Of a stretch of DNA of 35,304 nt, positions 1-8,292 are shown piece after piece. Under the pieces are notes generated by a model. That model had not been told where the DNA came from and ran no database searches. It worked only from the letters and a program-made list of their open reading frames with translations. The stretch's first letter is position 1, and each line of letters begins with the position of its first letter. Both the position numbers and the translations under genes were made by a program. This DNA is from Planctomycetaceae bacterium (GTDB lineage: Bacteria > Planctomycetota > Planctomycetia > Pirellulales > Pirellulaceae): the NCBI GenBank assembly GCA_007121535.1, contig SKKK01000130.1:1-35304 (forward strand), given 5' to 3'.

Positions 1-2
1 GA

Positions 3-467
3 TTGGAAACAGCCTGCGAACAGGCTGACGGGTTCAGCCGCGTCCGGGAACCGCAAGGCGTCGAAGTCGATTTGATTCGGATCTTGGAAGAGCTAACGGC
101 CACGGTTCTTGACGGTTTCTTTGGAGACGATCCGATTCCGCCATGCAAGGTGATTGATGCTTGGCGCGCGGCTTGGGAGGGCATGGCGGTCACGCTGCGG
201 ATGAGCGAACCCCGCAAAAACCTGGATGGCTTGACCGTCCGTTACCGGCTTCCCTGGGTCGCTCTGAAGAGCAGTGCCATGACCAAGCGCGGGTTTCCGC
301 GCGCCTGGAGCACCTACTTGCACGAGCGGGCACACTGTTTCGGCGGCGACCAGTCGGCAGCCTTTTCCCTGGCGCTAACGCACCTTCTTCAGATCACGCT
401 CCGGCATGGCCCGGACATCGCCCGGGCAGAAGCAAAGTGGGTCGAAGCGTGCGAAAGAGGAAGTTGA
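3..467 (+). CDS. C-terminal part of a hypothetical protein with an HExxH motif
   Basis: The frame is open to the left edge, so the true start probably lies outside the window; the first in-window start would be the TTG at 3. About 154 residues are visible and no family is recognised. The most informative part is the segment HERAHCFGGDQSAAFS near residues 106-121. It holds an HExxH pattern (H-E-R-A-H), as in zinc metallopeptidases, followed by a Gly-Gly-Asp and a helix of small residues. Whether this binds metal cannot be told from sequence alone. The gene stops at TGA 465-467, about 25 bp before repeat debris starting near 493. It may be the tail of a larger multidomain protein. The coding call is fairly safe because the upstream frame is open and the protein looks folded; the function is unknown. 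Confidence 0.55.
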   Translation: METACEQADGFSRVREPQGVEVDLIRILEELTATVLDGFFGDDPIPPCKVIDAWRAAWEGMAVTLRMSEPRKNLDGLTVRYRLPWVALKSSAMTKRGFPRAWSTYLHERAHCFGGDQSAAFSLALTHLLQITLRHGPDIARAEAKWVEACERGS

Positions 468-492
468 TGCCAGAATCGAACTGATCGAAACG

Positions 493-567
493 CGAAGGGG
501 TCGGGAGCCGTTTTCGGAGAGCGCGTTTCTCGTGCGTAGGTCCGTTGCCCGAAAACGACTCTCGACC
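493..567 (+). repeat. Partial core copy (D) of the MITE-like repeat
   Basis: The left arm GGGGTCGGGAGCCGTTTTCGG and right arm CGAAAACGACTCTCGACC match the inner arms of the full element at 933-1103, in the same orientation. The TAAGCACCCGGCCA ends are absent. It is therefore a truncated or diverged core. Confidence 0.6.
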
Positions 568-932
568 ATCTCGATTCCTCTCCGTCAACTGGCTTCGACC
601 GGGAGCGCACCCAGGCGGTGCCGCTGGCCGAACGGATCGCCGCCGTCGATGCGCTGAGCCAAGCGGGCGACGCGCGGCTGGACTTGCGGCGCGACGACTA
701 CTGGGTCGCCAGCCCGGCCGGCCCGACGAAGCGGGACAGGTTCGCTTGGGCATCGCTAATCCAACCTGTCCCGCTTTCGGTCCTCTCCCGACGGCAAGCG
801 TCGGGGATCACCGTGGTCCGAGGTGAACGCTTGTTCGTGGCCACGTAACCTGAACCACTCGCCGTCAAGCGTCGAGGATGCCCAGCTTCGCGGCCCAGTC
901 GAAACCAAAACCCGATCGTCCGGGCCGGGCAA
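568..932. other. Gap without a supported gene; decayed sequence
   Basis: No convincing gene is present. A plus-strand frame around 600-712 reads like protein (PLAERIAAVDALSQAGD, then LRRDDYWVA) but has no homolog I recognise and no good start. It is probably a fragment. The rest holds the hairpin at 729-776 and unstructured sequence. Confidence 0.4.
729..776. repeat. Perfect 14-bp inverted repeat (hairpin)
   Basis: AAGCGGGACAGGTT at 729-742 is the exact reverse complement of AACCTGTCCCGCTT at 763-776, with a 20-nt loop. There is no T-run and no adjacent gene end, so it looks more like a dispersed palindromic repeat than a terminator. Confidence 0.6.
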
Positions 933-1103
933 TAAGCACCCGGCCAAATATTTCTTGGTGGAATCGGGCGAAAGGGGTCGGGAGGCGTTTTCGGGTGACC
1001 CGCTTCCTATGTGGTAGATCGTTGCCCAAAAACGACTCCCGACCCCGTTGCCTCCCCGTACAAGGCTACCTCGAATGGCAAGAAACTTCTGGCCGGGTGC
1101 TTA
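933..1103 (+). mobile_element. MITE-like element, full copy A (171 bp, 14-bp perfect terminal inverted repeats)
   Basis: The left end TAAGCACCCGGCCA (933-946) is the exact reverse complement of the right end (1090-1103). Inside is a second inverted pair: GGGGTCGGGAGGCGTTTTCG from 974 and AAAAACGACTCCCGACCCC ending at 1046. The whole element could fold into a long hairpin. A second full copy lies at 19541-19711 in the opposite orientation, and partial copies lie at 493-567, 17136-17170, 23884-23916 and 34173-34270. It has no coding capacity. Both ends carry TA, compatible with a TA target duplication of the Tc1/mariner/IS630 kind, but palindromy makes this ambiguous. The element ends 56 bp from the stop of the Rpn gene. 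Confidence 0.75.
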
Positions 1104-1158
1104 GGCCACGCGTCCACCGTCGCCCCGGACCGGTTTTCGATGCTTGGATCGATCCAGG

Positions 1159-2130
1159 CTAACCCGCGGATTCTTCGCGGGCGTCGAGCCACGATTGGAG
1201 ATCGGATAGCGAGCGGATGTCAAACACGGCTTGGCCGAGTTCCTTGAGCGACTCGTAGGACAGTTCCCGGACTCGCTGTTCGAATTCCTCGGGCAGCGAA
1301 CCGCACGTTCGCTCTAGTTGCGCCAGCAAGACACTGGCGACGCCTTCCGTTCTCCCCCGTGCTTCTGCAATTCGTTCCACCGATGTGACGTAGGGCATGT
1401 TCAAACTCTCCTCCAGATCGGTCAGTTCTTGTTCGAATTTCTCGCTCAGATCCTCCCGCAGGCTCATCATCCAGTCGATAAAGCGGAAGATCTCGCGTAC
1501 TTCGTCTGCATTATACCCCAAATTGTACAGGTTGCGCACCAATTGCCACTTGGCTCGATATCGCCCCTCGGGATCGCCAGCCGTGCGCAGCGCCTCGATC
1601 TGAGCCCGGGCGACCTGGACGGGCAGCGAATGGTCGTCCTGCCACGGGCCGGCTAGTTTGTCGATCAGCTTGCATGTCGGGAACTGCAGGCGGCTTTCGA
1701 AATCGCCGATGCGGAACGTGTACTGGCTCGGGCGCCAGTTCTCGTCCAAGTCGGCCAGGACCACGAGCGTCACGACTCGCTGCTCGAACGCCCAAACCAG
1801 ACCGCTATTGTACCGGAAGATGCGGAATTCAAAATTGGCTTCGCGACCGGACTGCACCTCCAGATGCAGCAAGATCCACTGCTCCTCGCCCGACAACAAC
1901 CGCACTTTCGCCAACAGATCCACGGACTTCGGACGCCGCCGGCGGCGCGGCAGGATGCGGCTCAGTTCCCTGTCCAGCCACTGCGGCGGCTGACTCCAGT
2001 CGATCGCCGCCGCCATCGTGGGGAAATAGAACTCGACGATCGCCCGGAAATGCTTCCGCCCGAACTCCTTCCATGCCCCGTCGTAATCGCTGTCCTGCCT
2101 CGATCTGTCGCGCTGCTTGCGTTTCGCCAT
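1159..2130 (-). CDS. Rpn-family PD-(D/E)XK nuclease / putative transposase
   Basis: This protein belongs to the Rpn (recombination-promoting nuclease, transposase_31/DUF4351-like) group. Members have a PD-(D/E)XK fold and have been reported to stimulate RecA-independent recombination. The core is visible as SVDLLAKVRLLSGEEQW followed by ILLHLEVQSG, giving the Asp and the Glu-x-Gln of the active site. The C-terminal third (from about residue 235) is the usual helical tail, ending SLSDLQSWLD. The start is placed at ATG 2130 (MAKRKQRDRS); a longer in-frame start at 2172 would add 14 residues. A TACAAT sequence about 30 bp upstream of 2130 could be a -10 box. The gene lies between MITE-like copy A and the AraC regulator. 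It is full length at about 323 residues and appears intact. Its natural role in planctomycetes is unknown. Confidence 0.8.
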   Translation of the reverse strand: MAKRKQRDRSRQDSDYDGAWKEFGRKHFRAIVEFYFPTMAAAIDWSQPPQWLDRELSRILPRRRRRPKSVDLLAKVRLLSGEEQWILLHLEVQSGREANFEFRIFRYNSGLVWAFEQRVVTLVVLADLDENWRPSQYTFRIGDFESRLQFPTCKLIDKLAGPWQDDHSLPVQVARAQIEALRTAGDPEGRYRAKWQLVRNLYNLGYNADEVREIFRFIDWMMSLREDLSEKFEQELTDLEESLNMPYVTSVERIAEARGRTEGVASVLLAQLERTCGSLPEEFEQRVRELSYESLKELGQAVFDIRSLSDLQSWLDAREESAG

Positions 2131-2168
2131 CCGTCCCTCGACTTTCCTGTCTGCTCGTCGATTGTACA

Positions 2169-2393
2169 TCAAAGCCCGACTACCACAATGGTCGGGCAGC
2201 CGTTGAAGACGTCCGTCAGCTCGAAGACCTCGCGGGGCTTTTGTTGGATCGCAGTACGGATCGCCAAGTCCACCGCTTGCAACTCAGGGGACGACACCTC
2301 TTTTCCGGCATGCCGGCTGTCAGCTTTCCGGACGATCGGAAGTGGGGCCGGTGATGCGGTGTTCTCGCCGGTATTCTCGGGGCGTGCAGCCAA
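2169..2393 (-). CDS. Small hypothetical ORF (74 aa), doubtful
   Basis: This ORF overlaps the 3' end of the AraC-type gene by 74 bp in another frame and fills the gap before the Rpn gene. Its C-terminal half (ELQAVDLAIRTAIQQ, then CPTIVVVGL) reads like folded protein and lies mostly outside the AraC gene, which is why it is listed. There is no convincing ribosome binding site and no family is recognised. It may equally be a gene remnant or chance. Confidence 0.2.
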   Translation of the reverse strand: MAARPENTGENTASPAPLPIVRKADSRHAGKEVSSPELQAVDLAIRTAIQQKPREVFELTDVFNGCPTIVVVGL

Positions 2394-3201
2394 AGGCTTG
2401 CCGAAAGGCTTCGTTGAAACGACTGAGCGAACTGAAGCCCGACTTCAACGCGATGTTCACGACCAAGTCCTCGGTGGTGACCAACAGACGCTGGGCGTGG
2501 GACAATCGGTGCTGCGTGACGTATTTGAGCAACGTGGTGCCGAACGTACGTTGGAAAACGTTCATCGCATAGTTGGGATGCACCCCGAAGTGCTGGCTGA
2601 TCGTCTCGGCCGTCAATGGTTCGGTATAGTGCTCTGCGATAAAACAGGCCATCTGCTCCGCCCGGCTCAACTGCTGTCGGCCCAGCACAGGCGGCGATTT
2701 CCGCCGGGAACCCGGTGGCAGGTCCGCTACGGTCAATGCCAGCCGCCGCAATCGCGCCTCGATCTCCAGCAAGCTGATGTGATGGCACTCCTCCCTGCCC
2801 GTCCCCAAGTCTTCGCTCCAGGCCTGAAATCGCGCCCAATCCGACGCCAATCGGCCCTCGTCGGGCTCGACGATCATCTGGCCATGCAAAATCGGCTGCG
2901 TCAAGGATTCGGGCAGACGCCACTGCAAGAACCAGGCCAGAGGAATTGTCATCACAAAATACTCGCTCAGCCCCTCAAACTCGATAATCTGATGCGGCAC
3001 GGCAGCCCAAAAAGCGGTCAGCCTGCCCTCAGGAATAGCGATTTTCTGTCCGCCTATGAGGTATACCAGACTGCCGTTCTCCAGTAGGTTCAGTTCGATT
3101 TCATTGTGGCGGTCCGAACGCGGCATCGTCGTCGGCGTCCAGCGGACGCAACTGAAGCCGTACGGCGAGAAATCGGGGCGAGTGGGATCGAAGTGGACCA
3201 T
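2320..3201 (-). CDS. AraC-family transcriptional regulator
   Basis: The N-terminal half (about residues 1-150) looks like the cupin sensor domain of AraC-type sugar regulators (EIELNLLENGSLVYLIGG). The C-terminal half carries the two helix-turn-helix motifs: LTAETISQHFGVHPNYAMNV, then the second motif ending GFSSLSRFNEAFRQAFG and the family signature CTPREYR. The start is set at ATG 3201; an in-frame TTG at 3219, preceded by AGGAAAG, would add six residues and cannot be excluded. The gene is divergent from the dehydrogenase-led operon, which begins 114 bp away. This is the classical arrangement of a local activator that senses the transported sugar. The effector cannot be named from the sequence. 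Family assignment is firm and the regulatory target is inferred from position. Confidence 0.9.
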   Translation of the reverse strand: MVHFDPTRPDFSPYGFSCVRWTPTTMPRSDRHNEIELNLLENGSLVYLIGGQKIAIPEGRLTAFWAAVPHQIIEFEGLSEYFVMTIPLAWFLQWRLPESLTQPILHGQMIVEPDEGRLASDWARFQAWSEDLGTGREECHHISLLEIEARLRRLALTVADLPPGSRRKSPPVLGRQQLSRAEQMACFIAEHYTEPLTAETISQHFGVHPNYAMNVFQRTFGTTLLKYVTQHRLSHAQRLLVTTEDLVVNIALKSGFSSLSRFNEAFRQAFGCTPREYRREHRITGPTSDRPES

Positions 3202-3249
3202 AACCTTAGTATCCTGCAAGAACTTTCCTGATTCAAGGAAGTAAACCAG

Positions 3250-3297
3250 TATTCGTTATGGGAAAATGCGAATATTTCGAGCATTCACGAGCATTCA
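3250..3297. promoter_or_regulatory. Candidate operator between the AraC-type gene and the sugar operon
   Basis: The divergent intergenic space holds a tandem 10-bp direct repeat, CGAGCATTCA at 3278-3287 and again at 3288-3297. It also holds a short inverted pair, TATTCG (3250-3255) and CGAATA (3269-3274). AraC-family proteins commonly bind direct repeats, so this is the best operator candidate. It has not been tested. Confidence 0.4.
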
Positions 3298-3314
3298 AGA
3301 TCAGGAGATTACAT

Positions 3315-4499
3315 ATGTCCTTGACCAAACCAGCAGCAGTCCGGGCCGTGGCGATGACGGCACCGGGCAACATGGAGCTGCGCAGTTACCCTTATCCGCA
3401 ATGCGATCGTGATTCCGCCATTTTGAAGGTCGAAATGACCGGGGTATGCGGTACCGACAAACATATCTTCAAGGGCGAGGCCGGTTTTATCCGCGGCAAA
3501 CCGATCTTCCCCTACATCGGCGGCCACGAGGTGATTGGTACCATTGTCGAGATCGGCGAGAACGCGGCGCAAACGTTGGATTACGACCAACAGCCGCTAA
3601 AAGCGGGCGACCGCGTGGCGCTGGCGGTCGAAGTGAATTGCGGTAAGTGTTGGTACTGTCGCCATCATTACAACAACACGACCTGCGAAAACCAAATCAT
3701 GGCCTATGGCATCCACCCGAACGCGGATACCCCGCCCTATCTGCGCGGCGGGTTTGCCGAGTATATGTACATCGTGCCGGGCACTTCGCTTTTCAAGATT
3801 CCCGAAGAACTGCCTACGGACGTGGCAGTGTTTGTCGAGGAGATGGCCGTGGCGTTCCACGCTTTGGCGCGGGCGGTTCAGCCCTTTGCCGCCGTCAAGG
3901 AGGGTTTCGGGCCAGGGGACTCGGTGGCCGTACTGGGCAATGGGCCTTTGGGACTGTTGCACGGCATCATGGCCAGCATCCACGGCGCGGGACTGTGCAT
4001 CGCCACCGACTTGGCCGATCTCCGACTGGCCAAGGCCAAGGAGTTGTACGCCGATGTCACCGTCAACGCGGCGCGGACTTCGCCGGATGAGCGCGTTCAG
4101 CAGGCGCGGGAACTGACCGAGGGAGTCGGTCCGGATCTGGTGATCGAATCGGCCGGCGAACCCGAGGTGTTTATCGAGGCGTTGGAGATGGTGCGGAAGG
4201 GGGGCACCGTGATCGAGGTCGGCAATTGGGTGGACACGGGAAAGACGGTACCGCTGAACGTGATGAAGCACGTCGCATCCAAGAACTTGCATATCCACTC
4301 GGTCTTTCACTGTGGAACCAACTGGCGCCCCGTGCTGAACATCCTGCAGAAGCAACAGACGCGGTATCCGTTCGCTTCGATGATTTCGCATCGGATGGGG
4401 TTGGACGAATTGGCGACCAACATGGAAGTCGTGACGGATCCGAACCGGTGTGTTAAAGTGGAAGTGGTTCCACACGCGTGCAAGAGTCATGGATCATGA
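3315..4499 (+). CDS. Zinc-dependent medium-chain alcohol/sugar dehydrogenase
   Basis: This is a medium-chain dehydrogenase that probably oxidises a sugar or polyol with NAD(P)+. The catalytic zinc site is visible as GVCGTDKH and the following GGHE. The structural zinc knuckle has four Cys in CGKCWYC plus TTC. The Rossmann part begins near SVAVLGNGPLGLL. The start is ATG 3315, preceded by AGGAG at 3303-3307 with 7-nt spacing; an upstream in-frame ATG at 3258 lies in the operator region and is less likely. It is the first gene of the transport operon and overlaps the RbsD-like gene by ATGA (4496-4499), so translation is probably coupled. No sugar kinase is present in the window. The pathway may therefore start by oxidation rather than phosphorylation, which is an inference. 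The exact substrate is unknown. Confidence 0.9.
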   Translation: MSLTKPAAVRAVAMTAPGNMELRSYPYPQCDRDSAILKVEMTGVCGTDKHIFKGEAGFIRGKPIFPYIGGHEVIGTIVEIGENAAQTLDYDQQPLKAGDRVALAVEVNCGKCWYCRHHYNNTTCENQIMAYGIHPNADTPPYLRGGFAEYMYIVPGTSLFKIPEELPTDVAVFVEEMAVAFHALARAVQPFAAVKEGFGPGDSVAVLGNGPLGLLHGIMASIHGAGLCIATDLADLRLAKAKELYADVTVNAARTSPDERVQQARELTEGVGPDLVIESAGEPEVFIEALEMVRKGGTVIEVGNWVDTGKTVPLNVMKHVASKNLHIHSVFHCGTNWRPVLNILQKQQTRYPFASMISHRMGLDELATNMEVVTDPNRCVKVEVVPHACKSHGS

Positions 4500-4903
4500 A
4501 ACGAACGAGATTGCTGAACAGCGAACTGAGTTACGAGATCAGCAAGATCGGGCACACCGCCTCGATCGTTGTTTGTGATGCGGGGCTGCCGATTCCATGC
4601 GGAGTGAAACGCATCGATCTGGCCATCGAACGGGGCTATCCGTCGTTTATCCGAACGCTGGACGCCGTGTTGAGCGAATTGCGGGTCGAGGAAATCGTGA
4701 TCGCTCAGGAAATCCATGCAAAGAACCCCGGGATCTTCCAGGAGATGATGGACACGTTCCGAGCCCACCAAATGGAACCGGTTGTGACCGAAGTCCCGCA
4801 CGAAGCATTCAAGGATCTCACCCGGTCCAGCGAAGCGATCGTTCGGACCGGCGAATGCACTCCGTACGCGAATGTCATTCTGAAGTCGGGAGTAGTCTTT
4901 TAG
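4496..4903 (+). CDS. rbsD: RbsD/FucU-family sugar pyranase (mutarotase), RbsD-like
   Basis: RbsD interconverts pyranose and furanose forms of D-ribose, and FucU does the same for anomers of L-fucose. This protein resembles RbsD closely: [15 protein letters not shown] with the catalytic His, [20 protein letters not shown], and the conserved end [12 protein letters not shown]. Its length of about 135 residues is normal. The start is ATG 4496, which overlaps the stop of the dehydrogenase gene; the TTG or upstream ATG starts are less likely. Its place between a sugar dehydrogenase and a sugar ABC transporter fits a role in presenting the correct ring form after import. Whether the natural sugar is ribose or another pentose or deoxyhexose is not decided by the sequence. 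Confidence 0.92.
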   Translation: MKRTRLLNSELSYEISKIGHTASIVVCDAGLPIPCGVKRIDLAIERGYPSFIRTLDAVLSELRVEEIVIAQEIHAKNPGIFQEMMDTFRAHQMEPVVTEVPHEAFKDLTRSSEAIVRTGECTPYANVILKSGVVF

Positions 4904-4946
4904 AGTTTTCATTCACCATCCGCACAACGCAAGGGAGGCAGTTCTC

Positions 4947-6011
4947 ATGACACGGACTTCGGTAACGTCTTCATTCGTAGCGTGGCTCTGCGACCCGCGC
5001 GCAGCAGTCTTTACGGCTTGCAGATCCATGCTACCCGCGTTGCGGATTTCGGCCTTGCGAGGAATGCTGAGCCTGCCGCTCTTGCTGCTGGGTCTCTTCT
5101 TGGCTGGCTGCGGCGGTGGTTCTTCGGACAGACCGGCCGGGCCGCCTAGAGTCGCGGTGATCATCTCGACCCTGAACAACCCGTGGTTTGTCGTGCTGGG
5201 CGACGCGGCCAAAGAGCATGCAACGCGGTTGGGCTACGACGCGGTGGTCTTTGATTCGCAGAACGATCCGGCCACAGAAGCCGCCCATTTCGACAATGTG
5301 ATCGCTTCGCGTTTTGCCGCCGTCTTGTTCAACCCGACGGACGCCGACGGTTCGATCGCCAATGTTCGCCGGGCGAAACAGGCCGGGATTCCGGTGTTCT
5401 GCATGGACCGTGAAATCAATGCGACGGATGCGGCCGTCTCGCAGATCCTGTCTGACAACTATTCCGGCGCCGTGGCCGTGGGTCAGTACTTCATCAAACG
5501 GGTGGGCGAATCGGGCACGTACGCCGAGTTGTTGGGGTTGGTGGGAGACAACAACACATGGAACCGATCCAAGGGTTTTCACAGCGTGGTAGACCGCTAT
5601 CCGGACTTGAAGATGGTGGCCCAGCAGAGCGCCGATTTCGACCGGGCCAAGGCATTGGAGGTGATGGAAGCGATCCTGCAGGCGAACCCGAATATCGACG
5701 CGGTGTTCTGCGGCAACGACGCCATGGCGATGGGCGCCTACCAGGCGTTGCTCGCAGCCGGTAAAGACAGCCAAGTCAAGGTGTTCGGGTTCGACGGGGC
5801 CGACGACGTGGTCAAGTTGATCGCAGAGGGCAGAATCGCGGCGACCGCCATGCAGTTTCCGAAGCTGATGGCCCGCACGGCGGCAGAAATGGCGGACCGT
5901 TACTTGAACGGCGATCATGATCTGCCTCAGAAGATCCCGGTCGCGGTCGAGTTGGTGCATCAGGGCAATGCGGATCAGTTCGGCGACTACGGCAGGAGGG
6001 ACGCAGACTGA
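4947..6011 (+). CDS. Sugar ABC transporter substrate-binding lipoprotein (RbsB-like)
   Basis: This is a periplasmic-binding protein of the ribose/galactose class (Peripla_BP_4). It has a long N-region followed by the hydrophobic stretch [11 protein letters not shown] and a lipobox LAGC with Cys55. It is therefore predicted to be a lipid-anchored substrate receptor. The mature part starts [15 protein letters not shown], typical of RbsB. The segments [13 protein letters not shown] and [14 protein letters not shown] follow at the places where family members contact sugar or line the hinge. The start at 4947 has a good GGGAGG at 4933-4938; a shorter start at 5028 would give a more ordinary signal peptide. 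The stop overlaps the start of the DUF2291 gene by one base (TGATG). The ligand is not known. Confidence 0.92.
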   Translation: MTRTSVTSSFVAWLCDPRAAVFTACRSMLPALRISALRGMLSLPLLLLGLFLAGCGGGSSDRPAGPPRVAVIISTLNNPWFVVLGDAAKEHATRLGYDAVVFDSQNDPATEAAHFDNVIASRFAAVLFNPTDADGSIANVRRAKQAGIPVFCMDREINATDAAVSQILSDNYSGAVAVGQYFIKRVGESGTYAELLGLVGDNNTWNRSKGFHSVVDRYPDLKMVAQQSADFDRAKALEVMEAILQANPNIDAVFCGNDAMAMGAYQALLAAGKDSQVKVFGFDGADDVVKLIAEGRIAATAMQFPKLMARTAAEMADRYLNGDHDLPQKIPVAVELVHQGNADQFGDYGRRDAD

Positions 6012-6655
6012 TGTGGGGACGGCGGCGATGGATCACGGGGACCACGGTCGCTGCGGGGACCATGGTGCTGCTGTATTTTCTACCTCTGTTCCACGTCGTT
6101 CCGCTGGAGCAGGCCAGGCAACGCGCGGCCGTTGCCGTCTATGACCCAGTGGAGTTCGTCGATTGGTTCTGGACCGAGCAACTGATCCCCGGGGCGGCAG
6201 AGGCGATCGACGCGGCGGAACTGGTTGCGACCGTCCAACAGGATCGCCAGTTGGCACGAGAGACGCACGGCCGTCGCGTGGGCCTGGGGGGCGCGTACTA
6301 CTTCTTTGTCGCCGGCAGCGGTCGAATCGTCTCCGTGGACAGGTACTCGGTGGGATTGGCTTTGTGTGACGACCAGCAGCAGATTCAGGTGTTGTTGGAA
6401 ACGGGTCCGATTTTCGGAAACGCCGTGCGGGATGGTACAGGGTTGTTGGACGTCAACGATTTCGCCAACTCGCAGGATTTCAACGCCCTGTCTGCGGAAA
6501 TCAATCGTCGCATCGAACAACAGGTGCTGCCCGATCTGCGAACGGGAGCCGCCATCGGCGTTACGGTGCGTTTTGTCGGCTGTGCCGAGATCTTGGATGA
6601 AGGCACCGACTTGAGTCCCCTGCGGATCGTGCCTTTCCTGGTGGAGATGCCATGA
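6011..6655 (+). CDS. DUF2291-family membrane-anchored periplasmic protein
   Basis: The protein has a positively charged N-terminus and one membrane segment (about residues 8-25). A soluble domain of about 185 residues follows, including GRRVGLGGAYYFFVAGSG and FANSQDFNALSAEINRR. These features match the DUF2291 family, which is repeatedly found inside ribose-type ABC transporter operons and whose function has not been settled. The gene sits between the binding protein and the ATPase with one-base and four-base overlaps, so it is almost certainly cotranslated with them. A role as an accessory subunit of the transporter on the outer face of the membrane is reasonable but inferred. The length is normal for the family and no defects are visible. 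Confidence 0.85.
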   Translation: MWGRRRWITGTTVAAGTMVLLYFLPLFHVVPLEQARQRAAVAVYDPVEFVDWFWTEQLIPGAAEAIDAAELVATVQQDRQLARETHGRRVGLGGAYYFFVAGSGRIVSVDRYSVGLALCDDQQQIQVLLETGPIFGNAVRDGTGLLDVNDFANSQDFNALSAEINRRIEQQVLPDLRTGAAIGVTVRFVGCAEILDEGTDLSPLRIVPFLVEMP

Positions 6656-8292
6656 TCGGTACCGGCGACGTCGTGCTGGAAGCCTGCGGCATCTCCAAGT
6701 CCTTTCCCGGCGTCAAGGCGTTGGACCAGGTCAGCCTGACGCTTCGCAGCGGCCGGCTGACCGCGTTGCTGGGAGAAAACGGAGCGGGGAAATCGACCCT
6801 GATGAACGTCGTCGCCGGTGTGTTCCCACCGGACGCAGGTGAACTGCTGCTCGCGGGCCAGCCCGTTCGCTTCACCAGTCCGCGTCAGGCCCAAGATCAC
6901 GGCATCGCCATGATCTTCCAGGAACTGAACCTGGTGCCCGGTCTGACGGTGGCGGAGAACGTTTTCCTGGGCCGCGAGCCGCTACGGCGCTGCGGGTTGA
7001 TCGACTACGCCGAGCTGAACCGCCGCGCCGCCGAGTGGCTCCAACGGCTGGATTTGGACATCCCGCCGAGCGCGCCGACCCGACGCTTGCGAGTCGGCCA
7101 GCAGCAGGTGGTCGAAATCGCCAAGGCGTTGGCCGGCGAGGTCCGCATCCTGATCATGGACGAGCCGACTTCGGCGCTCAGCGAGCGCGAGACGGAAGTG
7201 CTGTTCCAACGGATCACCGACCTGAAACGGCGGGGCGTGGCCATTGCCTACATCACGCACAAGCTGGACGAGTTGGCTCGCATCGCCGATGACGCGGCGG
7301 TCATGCGGGACGGTCGGATGATCGGCTCAGCGCCGTGGAAGGAACTATCGCGTCCGGACATTGTGCGGATGATGGTCGGCCGCGACCTGGTCGAACCGGT
7401 CCGTCGGACGCGATCGGCCGTGACGATCGAAGAAACGACAACGGCTCAGGGTACAACTCGCGCCGGACAAACGGATCAGGCTGAAAGGGAAGAGGATGCG
7501 GCAGCGGTTTCCTCGCCCAGCCCCATCGACGAGGTACTGCGAGTCGAGCAACTAACGCTCCCGCATCCGACCCGGCCTGGTGACTTCCTGGTCGCCCACG
7601 TCAACTTTCAGGTGCGGCGCGGCGAGGTGTTGGGAATCTTCGGATTGATGGGCGCCGGCCGCACCGAATTGCTCGAGTGTCTGTTCGGGTTGCATGGGCG
7701 GGCTTGCTCGGGCAACGTCTTCGTCGGCGGACGACGCGCCGTCCTGCGGTCGGCGGGCGACGCGATTGCCGTGGGGCTGGCGATGGCCCCGGAAGATCGC
7801 AAGCAGGACGGATTGGTGCTGTCGATGAGCGTCGCGGAGAACACCAGCTTGGCCAGCTTGGACCGGGCCGAACGCTTCGGCCTGATTCGGCCTCGTGCCG
7901 AACGAGAACACGTGCAGGGCTATTTGCAGCGGTTCCGCGTCAAAACTTCCTCGTTGCGGCAGCGGGTCCGCAACCTGAGCGGTGGCAACCAGCAAAAAGT
8001 CATCCTGGCCAAATGGCTGGCCACCGCACCTCGATTGCTCTTGTTGGACGAGCCGACGCGAGGTATCGACGTTCGTGCCAAGCAAGAGATCTATGCGTTG
8101 ATCGACCAGTTGACTCGGGACGGTTTGGCCGTCATCGTTGTTTCGTCCGAGTTGCCTGAGATCTTGATTGTGTCCGACCGCATTTTGGTCCTGTGCGAAG
8201 GCCGGGCGACGGGGGAGTTTTCGCGGGCCGAGGTGACGGAGGAGAAGATCATGCACGCGGCGCTGCCAAGAAAGCCGGCTTCGTTATGCTGA
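6652..8292 (+). CDS. Sugar ABC transporter ATP-binding protein (RbsA-like, two nucleotide-binding domains)
   Basis: This is the duplicated ATPase of ribose-type importers. Domain 1 has Walker A GENGAGKST (41-49), a signature-like VGQQQVVEIAKAL (148-160), Walker B LIMDEPTSAL (167-176) and the switch His in THK. Domain 2 has the degenerate Walker A GLMGAGRTE (331-339) usual for this family, the signature LSGGNQQKV (442-450) and LLLLDEPTRGID (462-473). The linker between the domains (about 252-294) is long, rich in Thr, Ala and Glu, and looks unstructured; this is somewhat unusual. The start is ATG 6652, overlapping the DUF2291 stop by ATGA. The permease start lies inside its last codons. Residues needed for hydrolysis in domain 1 are intact. 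Confidence 0.93.
   Translation: MIGTGDVVLEACGISKSFPGVKALDQVSLTLRSGRLTALLGENGAGKSTLMNVVAGVFPPDAGELLLAGQPVRFTSPRQAQDHGIAMIFQELNLVPGLTVAENVFLGREPLRRCGLIDYAELNRRAAEWLQRLDLDIPPSAPTRRLRVGQQQVVEIAKALAGEVRILIMDEPTSALSERETEVLFQRITDLKRRGVAIAYITHKLDELARIADDAAVMRDGRMIGSAPWKELSRPDIVRMMVGRDLVEPVRRTRSAVTIEETTTAQGTTRAGQTDQAEREEDAAAVSSPSPIDEVLRVEQLTLPHPTRPGDFLVAHVNFQVRRGEVLGIFGLMGAGRTELLECLFGLHGRACSGNVFVGGRRAVLRSAGDAIAVGLAMAPEDRKQDGLVLSMSVAENTSLASLDRAERFGLIRPRAEREHVQGYLQRFRVKTSSLRQRVRNLSGGNQQKVILAKWLATAPRLLLLDEPTRGIDVRAKQEIYALIDQLTRDGLAVIVVSSELPEILIVSDRILVLCEGRATGEFSRAEVTEEKIMHAALPRKPASLC

Noticed and set aside
8193-8285. Longer start for the permease
   Set aside because: The upstream part is out-of-frame sequence of the ATPase gene; ATG 8286 gives the normal family length.
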